Of a stretch of DNA of 64,000 nt, positions 15,967 through 25,635 are shown in pieces. This DNA comes from Collinsella aerofaciens. Its GTDB lineage: Bacteria; Actinomycetota; Coriobacteriia; Coriobacteriales; Coriobacteriaceae. How positions within the stretch are numbered: the first letter of the stretch is position 1; each line of letters begins with the position of its first letter. The DNA is taken from the NCBI RefSeq assembly GCF_015561195.1, contig NZ_JADMSU010000003.1:171595-235594 (forward strand), written 5' to 3'. Position numbers and translations under genes: made by a program. A model generated the notes under the pieces. It was not told where the DNA came from. It saw nothing but the letters and a program-made list of their open reading frames with translations, and did no database searches.

Positions 15967-16452
15967 ATGCGCCTCCTTGCATCGTTTTTCCGTGCACCAT
16001 CTTATCCGAGCCGGGGCACGTTCGCACGGTGCAGCGCATGACGGTTGCAAAACCACCCCATTTGAAAGAAGTAAAAAAGTGCTTGCAAAGACGCATCCCG
16101 ACATTTAAGTTAAAAAGGACCGCCGTTGCGGTTTTAAGTAGATCGAGCATATGCAGTTTGAGTTTTAGCGTGTAAGAGAAGGAAGATCGGCAAAGTACAA
16201 CCCCAAGCGTAATGACAACTTAATGAGGTAACTGCCATATGTGAGGCATCCCGGGCATTGCTGTCTCGATTTTGAGCACAGTGCGCTCCGCCTTGCATGG
16301 GCAGCCCCACCCCGCCCCTGCAGCAACCGCCTCACGGGCTCATTGAAAACCGCATAGCGCCCCAACGTCAGCACATCACCCACGGCAAGCACATCACACC
16401 TGACAACCGACACATCAACAAACAGCACGAACATCAACCGATTGGAGAAGCT
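15967..16452. other. 486-bp intergenic region without a recognised gene
   Basis: Lies between divergent genes (Cof-type phosphatase on minus, the three-gene module on plus) and must hold both promoters. A plus-strand TTGCAA near 16083 with TTAAGT downstream is a possible weak promoter. The last 150 bp are C-rich and A-rich with little secondary structure. No tRNA, repeat or credible small ORF seen. Confidence 0.5.
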
Positions 16453-17346
16453 ATGACAACCCACCGTATTGAAGACGGCAATAAAGGAAGCGTCCTGGAT
16501 GCCCGCATTGAGCGAGCATCCGCAAACAAATACGACGCCGCCTTTGCCGCCGCAACCATCAAGAACTTCGCGTCGCTACCGCTTGCGACGGTCCTGGCCG
16601 GCAAGCCTCAACTGCTGAAGCGCTGCATCAAAATCATGGGCGATCCCAACATTCGCAGGCTGGCAGATCCCTATGCCCCAAATCGAGATAACGAGCCTCG
16701 CGTCCTTACTATGGGCCGCTTAGCCCATATGCTCACGGCGCTCGACACGAAACTCAAGCTCGAATGGACACCCGACGAACGTTGCAAGCTCGAAATCAAG
16801 CGGGACGCCCTGTGCACCGCATTGTTCCTTCCGCTGAACGACCTCAAGCGCGGCAACGTCGAGCTCGATGCGCAGACCCGGCAAATGCAAATGCCCGGCA
16901 CCGCGAGGCAGAAGACCCCAAGGTCCCGCACGACCGTTATCGACCGCAACCGCCATAACCAGTTGACCGCGCAGTTTTCCATCGATGAGGCAGCCGTTAG
17001 AGCCTTGGTCGACACATTGTGCCTCCTGAGCATCAACGAACTGTTCGAGGGCTATCTCGCCCTTGTCCCCGCGACGGCACCCAAGTCGGTGGCAAAAATC
17101 ATCGAGACCTGCAGGCACCAGTTTGGGCGCCATCGCAACGACGAGGAAATGAACGCCAGCATCGTGCGGTACTACAAGGCCCATTACACAAACGGCGAAC
17201 GCGCCCCAGTGGAGCATCAGCTACGGCTCGCATACACCACGCCCATCGCAACGCTCCATCGCTTTGGAGCCCTTGACATCCGCGAGCCGCACGAACAGGC
17301 GGCATGCCCCGAAACCGAGCTCGATCGTAGGCTCGGACGAACCTGA
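16453..17346 (+). CDS. Unknown protein, first gene of a ClpP/VirD4-like module
   Basis: A 297-residue soluble, mostly alpha-helical basic protein that I do not recognise. ATG 16453 has GGAG upstream; the longer in-frame extension is unsupported. Visible traits are a repeated pattern of Arg/Lys-rich helices, a central basic and Pro-containing linker (about 150-175: PGTARQKTPRSRTTVIDRNR) and a C-terminal helical region. No signal peptide, membrane helix or HTH is obvious. Its position 65 bp before the ClpP-fold gene, same strand, suggests a shared role, perhaps as a DNA-binding or adaptor component of a conjugation-derived module. Confidence 0.6.
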   Translation: MTTHRIEDGNKGSVLDARIERASANKYDAAFAAATIKNFASLPLATVLAGKPQLLKRCIKIMGDPNIRRLADPYAPNRDNEPRVLTMGRLAHMLTALDTKLKLEWTPDERCKLEIKRDALCTALFLPLNDLKRGNVELDAQTRQMQMPGTARQKTPRSRTTVIDRNRHNQLTAQFSIDEAAVRALVDTLCLLSINELFEGYLALVPATAPKSVAKIIETCRHQFGRHRNDEEMNASIVRYYKAHYTNGERAPVEHQLRLAYTTPIATLHRFGALDIREPHEQAACPETELDRRLGRT

Positions 17347-17411
17347 TAGCTCGCCCGCCCTCGGCGGGCAGCAACCCATCCCACAACACAACCAACCAGA
17401 AAGGAGTCCTC

Positions 17412-18029
17412 ATGGACACTTGTCAATCCCCCATCATCAGCCCCCTCACCATGCGCGAATCCGCCCGAGGCATCACGCTCACCAGCATCTATGACGAGAT
17501 GCTCGCCCGCCGCGAGCTCTCCGTCATGGGAAACATCGAAACCTCGATGGCCCACGACCTTTGCCAGCAGATCCGCCTGCTCGATGCCACTGACCCCTGC
17601 CGTCCCATCACCATATTCATCGCCAGCACCGGAGGAAGTGTGCGAGCGGGTCTTGCGATCTATGACACCATGCAGCTCGCATCGTGCCCCGTCCACACCG
17701 TCTGCCTCGAATTTGCCGCATCCATGGGCGCCGTGATCTTTATGGGCGGCGACGATCGCCGTATGGCTCCCCATGCAGAGCTCATGATTCACGACCCGTT
17801 GATCCCCCAAGGGGCAGGCGGCTCGGCGCTCGCGATGCAGGAGACCAGCCGGCGCCTCATGCAGACCCGCAAGACCCTCACGCAGATCCTCTCGGACCGC
17901 AGCGGCCTCCCGCTCAAGCGCATCCAATCCCTCACCGCAAAAGACACCTACCTTTCGGCCGAGCGCGCCGTCGAGCTCGGCTTTGCCCACGGAATCCTCT
18001 CGACCACCAAGGAGATCGCCCATGTCTAA
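17412..18029 (+). CDS. ClpP-fold serine protease in a conjugation-like module
   Basis: A 205-residue ClpP/crotonase-fold peptidase with the full catalytic triad: Ser104 in FAASMGAVIF, His127 in AELMIHDPL and Asp178 in TAKDTYLSAERAVELG. The oxyanion region ASTGGSVRAG (71-80) is conserved. It differs from housekeeping ClpP in its N-terminus, which lacks the usual axial-loop sequence, and in its neighbours: there is no clpX. ClpP-like proteases of this kind occur on plasmids and integrative elements. Strong SD (AGGAGT). Its stop codon overlaps the start of the VirD4/TraG-like gene by 8 bp, so the two are co-translated. Confidence 0.85.
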   Translation: MDTCQSPIISPLTMRESARGITLTSIYDEMLARRELSVMGNIETSMAHDLCQQIRLLDATDPCRPITIFIASTGGSVRAGLAIYDTMQLASCPVHTVCLEFAASMGAVIFMGGDDRRMAPHAELMIHDPLIPQGAGGSALAMQETSRRLMQTRKTLTQILSDRSGLPLKRIQSLTAKDTYLSAERAVELGFAHGILSTTKEIAHV

Positions 18030-19332
18030 CCTCGCCAGCCGACTCACCGCATCCAAGTCCGCATCGACCACCATCCTCGCAAAAAATCGCTCGCTGTCCT
18101 GCGACACCCGCCAAACGGGGCTCAACAACAACGCGCTCGTGATCGGCCCTTCGGGAGCCGGCAAGACCCGAAACGTCCTCAAGCCCAACTTGCTGCAGAT
18201 GAACGCAAGCTATATCGTGCTCGATACCAAGGGCACGCTCTGTCGCGAAGTGGGTCCCGTGCTGGCGGCCCACGGCTACCTTGTGCAATGCCTCAACTTC
18301 GCCGATCTCAACAATGCCCCGGCCCTTGCGCACGGCATCGAGCGCTGCGGCTACAACCCCCTGAGGCATATTCGCCGCAAGGCGGACGGCAGGCCCAACC
18401 AACAGGACATCCTCTCGGTGGCAAAGGCAATCTGCCCCATCGAGGACAACAACCAGCCTTTCTGGGATCATGCGGCAGCAAATCTGCTGTCGTGTTTCAT
18501 CGCCTACGTCACAGAGCAGCTGCCCGCCGACGAGCAGACGATCTGCTCGGTCATCAAGCTCATCGAGCACCTGGAGGACGGCGCCACGGGCCGATTGTTC
18601 GATGACCTGATCACGACCGACCCCCAAAGCTATGCCCTCTCGCTCTGGCGTCGCTACGCCATTACGCAAAGCGCCGAGCGCATGCACGCAAGCATCGTCG
18701 GCATTCTCGCCGAAAAGGTCATGTGCCTGGGGTTCGACGGCGCGACACAGCTCTATCAGGAATGCCATCAGGTGGACTTCGCCTCCATGGGACACGCCCC
18801 TTGCGCCCTGTTTGTAACCGTGAGCGATATCGACCGCAATCTCGACCCGCTAGCCAGCCTCTTTATTACGCAGGCGTTTATGGGCCTCATACGCGAGGCC
18901 GACAAGCAGCCCGATGGCAGCCTGCCCGTGCCCGTGCGCTTTATGCTCGACGATTTCGCAAACCTGCAGATTCCCCAGATCGACAACGTGCTCTCGATTA
19001 TCCGAAGCCGCAACATCTGGGCAACGCTGCTGCTGCAGTCGACCAATCAGCTCGATGCGCTCTACGGCGAGGCACGCGCACGCTCCATCATGGGCAACTG
19101 CGACGCGCATCTGGTGCTGGCGTTCCAAGACCCCGAGAGCGCCCGAGTGTTTTCCGACCGAGCCGACGCATTGCCCAGCACGCTTATGGCGACGCCGATC
19201 GATCGCTCATGGCTCTTTGTGCGCGGTCGCGCCCCCGAGCAGGTCGAACGCTTTAGGCTCGAAGACCATCCGCTGTACGGGGAACTGCCCGAAGCGCAGC
19301 GAGACACCACCCAGGTCGAATTCGCCCATTAA
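18022..19332 (+). CDS. VirD4/TraG-type coupling ATPase (soluble form)
   Basis: A 436-residue P-loop ATPase of the type IV coupling protein/TraM-recognition group. Walker A GPSGAGKT (42-49), Walker B FMLDDFANL (307-315), the family segments YIVLDTKGTLCREVGP after Walker A and SIIRSRNIWATLLLQSTNQL after Walker B, and SIMGNCDAHLVL near the C-terminus. Unlike full VirD4/TraG, no N-terminal transmembrane helices precede the ATPase domain, so it is probably cytoplasmic or relies on a partner for membrane attachment. No relaxase, VirB4 or mating-pore genes are found in the window. Likely a relic or a repurposed module. Confidence 0.85.
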   Translation: MSNLASRLTASKSASTTILAKNRSLSCDTRQTGLNNNALVIGPSGAGKTRNVLKPNLLQMNASYIVLDTKGTLCREVGPVLAAHGYLVQCLNFADLNNAPALAHGIERCGYNPLRHIRRKADGRPNQQDILSVAKAICPIEDNNQPFWDHAAANLLSCFIAYVTEQLPADEQTICSVIKLIEHLEDGATGRLFDDLITTDPQSYALSLWRRYAITQSAERMHASIVGILAEKVMCLGFDGATQLYQECHQVDFASMGHAPCALFVTVSDIDRNLDPLASLFITQAFMGLIREADKQPDGSLPVPVRFMLDDFANLQIPQIDNVLSIIRSRNIWATLLLQSTNQLDALYGEARARSIMGNCDAHLVLAFQDPESARVFSDRADALPSTLMATPIDRSWLFVRGRAPEQVERFRLEDHPLYGELPEAQRDTTQVEFAH

Positions 19333-19367
19333 CAACGCCGCGCAGTCCGCCACGCTCGGCCACAAAC

Positions 19368-19402
19368 AGCAAGGGCCCGCATCCTAACGGATACGGGCCC
19401 TT
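19368..19402. terminator. Hairpin between convergent VirD4-like gene and pgi
   Basis: Arms CAAGGGCCCGCATCC and GGATACGGGCCCTTG around TAAC. Weak T-tracts on both sides (TCAGC; GCTGTTT), so a moderate bidirectional terminator. Confidence 0.6.
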
Positions 19403-19433
19403 GTCAGCTATGCGCAAATTGTCTCAGCGAATC

Positions 19434-21128
19434 CTACTTGCGATGAGCGCGGTAGAACTCGATGAGCGCCTGGGTCGAAGCGTCTTGCTCGGCCTTGGCG
19501 GCGTCGTCGTGGAAGGCCGGGGTGATCTGCTTGGCAAGCTGCTTGCCCAGCTCGACGCCCCACTGGTCGTAGGAGTCGATGCCCCAGACCGTGCCCTCGA
19601 CAAACGTGATGTGCTCGTACAGGGCGATGAGCTCGCCGAGCGCAAACGGGGTCAGCGTGTCACCGAAGATCGAGGTCGTCGGACGGTTGCCCTCAAAGCA
19701 GCGGGCCGGGACGATCTGCTCGGGCGTGCCCTCGGCACGCACCTCATCGGCCGTCTTACCAAAGGCGAGCGCCTTGGTCTGGGCCAGGAAGTTGCCCAGG
19801 AACAGCTCGTGCACGTCCTGGCCGTTGTCGGTTGCGGGGTTGGCGGTGTTGGCGAAGGCGATGAAGTCGGCCGGAACCACCACGGTGCCCTGGTGCAGCA
19901 GCTGGTAGAAGGCGTGCTGGCCGTTGGTGCCGGGCTCGCCCCAGAAGATCTCACCGGTGTCGGAGGTCACGGCGCTGCCGTCCCAGCGGACATGCTTGCC
20001 GTTGGACTCCATGGTGAGCTGCTGCAGGTATGCCGGGAAACGGTGCAGGTACTGGCTGTACGGCAGCACGGCGTGGCTCTTGGAACCGAAGAAGTTGACG
20101 TACCAGACGTTAAGCAGACCCATCAGCGCGACGGCATTGTTCTCGAGCGGCGTGTTGCAGAAGTACTCGTCGATGGCATGGAAGCCCTCGAGGAACTGCT
20201 GGAAGCGCTCGGGACCGAGCACGACGATCAGCGACAGGCCCACGGCGGAATCGACGGAGTAGCGGCCGCCGACCCAGTTCCAGAAACCAAAGGCGTTGGC
20301 GGGGTCGATACCGAAGGCCTCGACCTTCTCGAGTGCGGTGGAAACGGCGACGAAGTGCTTTGCCACGGCCTCGGCGTTCTGCTCATCGGAGCCGTCGATG
20401 GCGCCCTGAGCCTTGAGCTGCTCGAGCATCCAGGTCTTAACCTCGCGGGCGTTGGTGAGGGTCTCGAGCGTGGTGAAGGTCTTGGAGACGATGATCACGA
20501 GCGTGGTCTCGGGATCCAAACCCTTGAGCTTCTCGGCCTGGTCGTTGGGGTCGATGTTGGAGATGTAGCGGCAGTCGATACCGGCGTCGGCATAGGGGCG
20601 CAGGGCCTCGTAAGCCATGACCGGGCCCAAGTCGGAGCCACCGATGCCGATGGACACCAGGTGCTCGATCTTCTTGCCGGTAACGCCCTTCCACTCACCG
20701 GAGCGCACGCGCTCGGCAAAGGCATACATGCGATCGAGGACCTCGTGCACGTCGGCGACGACGTCCTGGCCGTCGACGATGAGCTGGCCCTTCTCGCTTG
20801 CCGGACGGCGCAGCGCGGTGTGCAGGACGGCGCGGTCCTCGGTGGTGTTGATGTGCTCGCCGGAGAACATGGCGTCGCGGCGCTCCTCGAGCTTCACCTC
20901 GCGGGCAAGATCGCACAGCAGCTTGACGGTCTCATCGGTCACCAGGTTCTTGGACAGGTCGAAGTGCAGGTCACCGGCGTCAAAGCTCAGCTTGTTCACG
21001 CGCTCTGCATCGGCAGCGAACCATGCCTTGAGGTCGATACCCTCGGCCTCGAGCTTCTCCTGATGGGCCTCGAGCGCCTTCCAAGCGGCGGTCGACGTAG
21101 CGTCGATAGGTGCGGCAACAGTTGCCAT
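19434..21128 (-). CDS. pgi: Glucose-6-phosphate isomerase
   Basis: Interconverts glucose-6-phosphate and fructose-6-phosphate in glycolysis. The 564-residue length fits the long (E. coli/eukaryote type, about 550) form. Diagnostic motifs are GIGGSDLGP (phosphate binding), [14 protein letters not shown], the catalytic Glu in [12 protein letters not shown] (about 280) and the Lys-containing [13 protein letters not shown] near the C-terminus, matching both PROSITE-type PGI signatures. ATG 21128 has GAGGAGG six nt upstream; the in-frame GTG/ATG extension is not needed. Monocistronic. Confidence 0.95.
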   Translation of the reverse strand: MATVAAPIDATSTAAWKALEAHQEKLEAEGIDLKAWFAADAERVNKLSFDAGDLHFDLSKNLVTDETVKLLCDLAREVKLEERRDAMFSGEHINTTEDRAVLHTALRRPASEKGQLIVDGQDVVADVHEVLDRMYAFAERVRSGEWKGVTGKKIEHLVSIGIGGSDLGPVMAYEALRPYADAGIDCRYISNIDPNDQAEKLKGLDPETTLVIIVSKTFTTLETLTNAREVKTWMLEQLKAQGAIDGSDEQNAEAVAKHFVAVSTALEKVEAFGIDPANAFGFWNWVGGRYSVDSAVGLSLIVVLGPERFQQFLEGFHAIDEYFCNTPLENNAVALMGLLNVWYVNFFGSKSHAVLPYSQYLHRFPAYLQQLTMESNGKHVRWDGSAVTSDTGEIFWGEPGTNGQHAFYQLLHQGTVVVPADFIAFANTANPATDNGQDVHELFLGNFLAQTKALAFGKTADEVRAEGTPEQIVPARCFEGNRPTTSIFGDTLTPFALGELIALYEHITFVEGTVWGIDSYDQWGVELGKQLAKQITPAFHDDAAKAEQDASTQALIEFYRAHRK

Positions 21129-21257
21129 AAAGTCCTCCTCAACATACGGGCGCATACCTCCATGCGCCCGGATAATCAGATGCCCCTATTCTAACGCAGG
21201 TCAAGACCGTAATCAGCGAGCGTTGCCAATCCGCCCCCAAACGGCGACCAACCAAAA

Positions 21258-21315
21258 AGAGACAGGTTTCTTTTGGCAGGTCAAACGCTTTACCCACCAA
21301 AATTAACCTGTCCCT
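21258..21315 (-). terminator. Long-stem terminator of the redox operon
   Basis: In minus-strand RNA an outer stem AGGGACAGGTT / AACCTGTCTCT encloses an inner TTTTGG / CCAAAA pairing, followed by TTTTTGG. It starts about 13 bp after the iron alcohol dehydrogenase stop codon. Confidence 0.65.
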
Positions 21316-21327
21316 TTATGGCAGGTA

Positions 21328-22512
21328 TTAGGCGAGCATCAGGCTGAAGATGCGCGCGACGGCGCGTTCGTCGAGCGGAAGATAGCCTCCCACGGCGCCG
21401 GAGCGTCCGCCGGCATAGCACGTCTCCTGCGCCAGCACGGGAATGTCCTCAAGCTTGCCGCCCACCGCCTCGAGCGTCGTCGGCATGCCCAGCGAGGCAA
21501 AAAACGCACGCTGCGCCTCCACGCCGGCACGGGCGGCGGCCATATCGTCTGCCTCGTCAACGTCCCACACGCGACGCGCCAGCTGGGCCAAGCGCGGCAC
21601 CGCCGCAACCTCGACATCTAGGTAGTACGTGAGCACCGCCGGAATCACCACGGCAAGCCCCGCGCCATGTGCCACGCCATAGCGCGAAGACAGGGCATAC
21701 TCGATATCGTGGCTCGCCCAGTCGTGCTTGCGGTCAACACCGGCGATACCGCAGTGCGCCATCGTGGCCGCCCACATTAAGTTGGCGCGGGCATCGTAAT
21801 CCCGCGGATCCTCGATAACGAGCGAGGCCTCATCGATAATCGCGAGCATCAGGCCCTCGATCATGCGATCGGAAACGTTCACGGCGCTGCTCCTGCCCAC
21901 ATAACGCTCCAGCAGATGCGAGTACATATCGGTAATGCCGCACGCCGTCTGATACGCCGGCAGGGTCTCCGTCAGCTCGGGATTCAAGATGCTAAACGTC
22001 GGCAGCAGCACCGACGAGGACGTCTCGCGCTTGAGCATCGAGCCGTCCTGCGTAATCACCGAATCGGGCGAGGCCTCGGAGCCAGACGCCGCAATGGTGA
22101 GCGCGCAGCCAATCGGCAACGCCCGATCGGGCGTGCGATCACCGCTGTAAAAGTCCCACACATCGCCCGAATAGCGCGCGCCGGCAGCGATGGCTTTCGC
22201 GGTATCGATAACGCTTCCGCCCCCCAAGGCGAGAATAAAGTCCACGTGCTCATCGCGCACGAGCGAAATGCCCTCATACACCGTGCTTAGCAGCGGATTG
22301 GGCTTGACGCCTTTGAGCTCAACATGGTCGAGCAATGCACGGTCAAGCGAATCGAGTACACGCGACAGCAGCCCCGAACGCTCGACCGAACCGCCACCGA
22401 ACAGCACGAGCACCTTGGTGCCGCCATAGTGCGCCACAAGCCGTCCTGACTCCCGCTCGCAACCGCGTCCAAACACAAAGTGCGTGGGCAGGCGATACGA
22501 GAAATCCTCCAT
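21328..22512 (-). CDS. Iron-containing alcohol dehydrogenase (BDH/YqhD type)
   Basis: NAD(P)-dependent reductase/dehydrogenase of 394 residues. The N-terminal dinucleotide domain has HYGGTKVLVLFGGGS and the GGGSVIDTAK signature (about 97-106); the C-terminal metal domain has DMYSHLLERY and HDWASHDIEYALSSRYGVAHGAGLA, giving Asp/His iron ligands as in butanol dehydrogenase and YqhD. The ATG overlaps the TGA of the upstream FAD-enzyme gene (TGATG), so it is the last gene of a coupled five-gene operon. It may reduce the aldehyde made by the upstream amine-oxidising enzymes; that is inference. Confidence 0.9.
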   Translation of the reverse strand: MEDFSYRLPTHFVFGRGCERESGRLVAHYGGTKVLVLFGGGSVERSGLLSRVLDSLDRALLDHVELKGVKPNPLLSTVYEGISLVRDEHVDFILALGGGSVIDTAKAIAAGARYSGDVWDFYSGDRTPDRALPIGCALTIAASGSEASPDSVITQDGSMLKRETSSSVLLPTFSILNPELTETLPAYQTACGITDMYSHLLERYVGRSSAVNVSDRMIEGLMLAIIDEASLVIEDPRDYDARANLMWAATMAHCGIAGVDRKHDWASHDIEYALSSRYGVAHGAGLAVVIPAVLTYYLDVEVAAVPRLAQLARRVWDVDEADDMAAARAGVEAQRAFFASLGMPTTLEAVGGKLEDIPVLAQETCYAGGRSGAVGGYLPLDERAVARIFSLMLA

Positions 22513-23663
22513 CACAACCACGCCTTAAAGCGGTCGTAGCGAAAGGCCGAGACGTCGAGCGTCGTGGGCTCATCGCACACCAGCTCGGAAAGCAGCAGGC
22601 CCACGATGGGCGAGATGCCAAATCCGTGTCCGGTAAAGGCGCAGGCGATGGTCAGACCCGGGACCTCGTCGATCTTCGAGATCACCGGCACGCCATCGGC
22701 ACTCTCGTCCTCCCAGCCGGCCCAGGTGCGCACGATCTTGGCGTCGGCCAGGCGCGGGATGTAGCCCATAATGGCGCGGCACTCGGCAGGGGCCGTAATG
22801 CTCGAGGTGGGACGGCCGCCAAACGCGCCGTTCGACTCCTCAAGGCCCGAGCTGCCACCAAAGACAAACGAGCCGTGCGCCGTCTGATGGCCGTAAAAGT
22901 CACCCGTGGCAACGCCGAGCATCTGCGGGAACATCGTGGGCTCGGCCTCGGTAACCAGGCACTCGATAAGCGATCCCGTCATGGGAATGTCGATACCCAC
23001 GCTCTCGGCGATACCGCGGCTACCCAGACCCGCCGCCAGCAGCACATCGTTGGCCGTAAAGGTGCCGATGTTGCACTCGACGCCGGCAACGCGGCCGCGC
23101 ACCTTGCGCAGGCGTTTGACCTCGACGCCCGTCACAAAGCGCACGCCGAGCGCCTTGGCGGCACGATAATATGCGAGCGTGGTGCGCATGGGGTTGGCAT
23201 GTCCGTCCGTAGGGCACCAGGAGGCACCGATCACCTGATCGGACAGGTACGGGTTGATCTCGCGCACCTCATCGGGCCCGATCATCTTCATGTCGAGGCC
23301 CAGACCCTGCGACATACTCGCCAGTTTGCGAAGCGTCTGCAGGTGCTCCTCGGTCTTGCCCAGGCGCAGGTTGCCGCGCTTGACGTACTCGACATCGGCG
23401 CCCAATTCATCGGACAGCGTGGGCCATATGTTCTCGACGGCATACATGGCCAGCGGCAATTCGCGCGCATCGCGTCCACTCTGGCGCACGCCGCCGCCGT
23501 TGCGCGAACTCGCGCCCTCGCCCACGTTGGGCTCGCGGTCGAGCACCGTGACGCTGCGGCCCTTCTTGGCCAAGTTGTACGCCGCCGCGCATCCAATCAC
23601 GCCGGCACCGATAATGACGACATCGCAGGCGACGTCGGTGATATCTGCATAAGTTCCCGCCAT
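22512..23663 (-). CDS. FAD-dependent oxidoreductase (DadA/glycine-sarcosine oxidase family)
   Basis: Flavoprotein of 383 residues of the D-amino-acid/sarcosine dehydrogenase group. The N-terminal ADP-binding fold is VVIIGAGVIGCAAAYNLAKKG with the distal acidic VTVLDRE. The GASSRNGGGVRQ motif places the flavin, and GWEDESADGVPVISKI with FTGHGFGISPIVG close the FAD domain. In multi-subunit systems (HcnC, opine oxidase OoxB, hydroxyproline dehydrogenase) this subunit oxidises a secondary amine and passes electrons to partner 2Fe-2S and FAD subunits, which are encoded directly upstream here. Start ATG 23663 with GGGGAG; the longer frame overlaps the BFD gene. Confidence 0.88.
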   Translation of the reverse strand: MAGTYADITDVACDVVIIGAGVIGCAAAYNLAKKGRSVTVLDREPNVGEGASSRNGGGVRQSGRDARELPLAMYAVENIWPTLSDELGADVEYVKRGNLRLGKTEEHLQTLRKLASMSQGLGLDMKMIGPDEVREINPYLSDQVIGASWCPTDGHANPMRTTLAYYRAAKALGVRFVTGVEVKRLRKVRGRVAGVECNIGTFTANDVLLAAGLGSRGIAESVGIDIPMTGSLIECLVTEAEPTMFPQMLGVATGDFYGHQTAHGSFVFGGSSGLEESNGAFGGRPTSSITAPAECRAIMGYIPRLADAKIVRTWAGWEDESADGVPVISKIDEVPGLTIACAFTGHGFGISPIVGLLLSELVCDEPTTLDVSAFRYDRFKAWL

Positions 23664-23665
23664 GG

Positions 23666-24034
23666 CTACGCTCTCCCCTCTTCGCCGTTGCCGAGCACGC
23701 TCATCTCGATCGGGCGCATAGGCGCTCGCGAGGTCTCGGGCTCCAGCAGCGTCACTGCCGGCGTGCCCGCAAGCTCCGCCGCCATAATGCGACGCACGAG
23801 CTTGGTGCAGCTCTGTCCCTGGCACAGCCCCATGCCCTGACGCAGATAACGACGGATCTCGGTCATGGTGTACATGCCGTCATGAATGGCGCGACGGATA
23901 TCGCCCTTCGTCACCTCTTCGCAACGGCAGACGAGCACGCCGTCATCGGGCGCGGGCACATAGGGACCCAAGTCAATCGCCGCACGGTCGAGCGGCTCAC
24001 CCGGCTCCTTGTAAAAGTTCACGGCCTCACTCAT
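23666..24034 (-). CDS. BFD-like [2Fe-2S]-binding subunit
   Basis: A 122-residue protein with a bacterioferritin-associated-ferredoxin-like domain: CRCEEVTKGDI (Cys about 36 and 38) followed by GLCQGQSC (Cys about 70 and 75), the four ligands of a [2Fe-2S] cluster. In HcnB/OoxA/LhpB-type dehydrogenases this domain is usually fused to the C-terminus of the FAD subunit; here it is a separate gene overlapping the FAD/4Fe-4S gene by 8 bp and ending 2 bp before the DadA-like gene. It probably shuttles electrons between the two flavoproteins. Confidence 0.85.
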   Translation of the reverse strand: MSEAVNFYKEPGEPLDRAAIDLGPYVPAPDDGVLVCRCEEVTKGDIRRAIHDGMYTMTEIRRYLRQGMGLCQGQSCTKLVRRIMAAELAGTPAVTLLEPETSRAPMRPIEMSVLGNGEEGRA

Positions 24035-25634
24035 GGCAGGCCACCTCCTCGGTATCCTCGACGGGTTTGAACATGCGCGCCGTCATGGCAAACTCCTTGG
24101 GCACACTCATGGTCACGAGCGCCGTCTTGTCAAACGCCTTGACGCTGCGCACGCGTACCACTTGGGCATCGCACACCGGCTCGCCCGAGCGGCTCAAAGC
24201 GTGGCCGCAATCGCCCACCTGCGGCAACGGGTAGAACTCGTAGGGCAAGGTGACCGTCGCGGTACCGTCCCCGCAGTCCTCGTTGACCAAGAAGATCGAC
24301 TGGCCAGGGCAGCTGGCAACGCACATGCCGCAGTCGATGCAATGCGACTCGCCAACGACAATCGGCAGTGACGTAATATGCTCGCCAATGGAGATGCAGC
24401 CCTTTTTGCAGGCATCCTGGCACGGGTTGCAGGGGATGTTCTGCGTGCACTCGATCACGGGATGAACGCCCACGCCATGGGTCACGCCGGGATAGCTATC
24501 GAGCTCGTCATCGGCAAGGTAGCCATGGCGCAGCAGATGCTGCGAAACCGGGCAGCCCTCCTCAGTAGTCTCGATTTTCTTACCGCGGTTCTTGGGCGCA
24601 AACATGCCCTGACGCAGCGTATCGAGCGAAGCCTCGAGCTTGTCCTCGGATTCATCGGCATCCGCCGCGTCGGTGTAGCCCAAATACTCTGCAATCGCCA
24701 CACCGGAGATGCGGCCCTCGATCATGGCCGAAGAGGCCTCCTCAATACCCGCGACATCGCCCGAAACGTACACGCCGGGCACGCTCGTCGCGCCCTTCTC
24801 GTCGCACACGGGAACATACCCGCCGCGCTTGGGGTCATCGACCATGTCGCATCCGGCCATCGAGAGCAACTGGCTCATGGGAGACAGACCCACGGCAACG
24901 CAGATCGTATCTACGTCAAAATGCTTCTCGGTACCGGGTACAACCTGCCAATGCGCGTCAACCTCACCGATCGTCACCCCGGTCACACGGTCGTCACCCT
25001 CGGCGGCAACCACGGTATGCGACAGGTAGAACGGCACGCCGCAGCGCGCCACTTTGGCCGCATGGACACCGTAGCCACCCACGCGCGGCGCCGCATCCAC
25101 CAGCGCGACCACGTCGCAGCCCGCCTGCAGCAGCTGAAACGATACGACCAGGCCAACGTTGCCCGAGCCGACCATGAGCACGCGGTCGCCCGGCTTCACA
25201 CCGTGCAGGTTCATCATGGTCTGTGCGGCGCCGGCGCCAATCACGCCGGGCAGCGTCCAACCGGGAAAATTGAGCGTGTTCTCGGCCGCGCCCGTGGCAA
25301 CCAGCACGGCATCGCCCTTCACGTGGCGAACGACGTCGCCCACGCGCACCACGACTTCGCAGCCCTCGTACAAGCCAATCACCGTAGCGTCCAGCACCAC
25401 GGCCACGCCCGCCGCATCGGCCTCGGCCAGCAGCTCATCGCCAATGCGAAAGCCACGAACCTTGGCGCGATGTTCCTTGGAGCCAAAGAACTTGTGGATC
25501 TGCTTAAACAGCTGACCGCCGGGACGGGCGTTCTCGTCAAAGACGACGACGTCGAGTCCACGCTTGGCGGCCTCGATGGCAGCGGAAAGGCCGCTGGGGC
25601 CGGCGCCGACCACAACCAGATCATGACGTTCCAT
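24027..25634 (-). CDS. FAD/NAD(P)-binding oxidoreductase with two [4Fe-4S] motifs
   Basis: A 535-residue flavoprotein. The first part is a pyridine-nucleotide-disulphide-type fold with DLVVVGAGPSGLSAAIEAAKRG and FDENARPGGQLFKQ, and the NAD domain VLMVGSGNVGL; VPGVYVSGDVAGIEEASSAM binds FAD. After about 400 comes an insert with Cys-rich motifs CTQNIPCNPCQDACKKGC and CIDCGMCVASCPG, suggesting two [4Fe-4S] clusters. The first half matches the HcnB/OoxA alpha subunit; the ferredoxin region is typical of anaerobes and may link amine oxidation to low-potential carriers. SD AAGGAGG; overlaps or abuts both neighbours in the operon. Confidence 0.88.
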   Translation of the reverse strand: MERHDLVVVGAGPSGLSAAIEAAKRGLDVVVFDENARPGGQLFKQIHKFFGSKEHRAKVRGFRIGDELLAEADAAGVAVVLDATVIGLYEGCEVVVRVGDVVRHVKGDAVLVATGAAENTLNFPGWTLPGVIGAGAAQTMMNLHGVKPGDRVLMVGSGNVGLVVSFQLLQAGCDVVALVDAAPRVGGYGVHAAKVARCGVPFYLSHTVVAAEGDDRVTGVTIGEVDAHWQVVPGTEKHFDVDTICVAVGLSPMSQLLSMAGCDMVDDPKRGGYVPVCDEKGATSVPGVYVSGDVAGIEEASSAMIEGRISGVAIAEYLGYTDAADADESEDKLEASLDTLRQGMFAPKNRGKKIETTEEGCPVSQHLLRHGYLADDELDSYPGVTHGVGVHPVIECTQNIPCNPCQDACKKGCISIGEHITSLPIVVGESHCIDCGMCVASCPGQSIFLVNEDCGDGTATVTLPYEFYPLPQVGDCGHALSRSGEPVCDAQVVRVRSVKAFDKTALVTMSVPKEFAMTARMFKPVEDTEEVACHE

Positions 25635-25635
25635 G

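Noticed and set aside
19401-21194. 597-codon plus-strand ORF over pgi
   Set aside because: Composition is typical of antisense translation (repeated VLG/DGV), lies entirely on pgi and has no SD.
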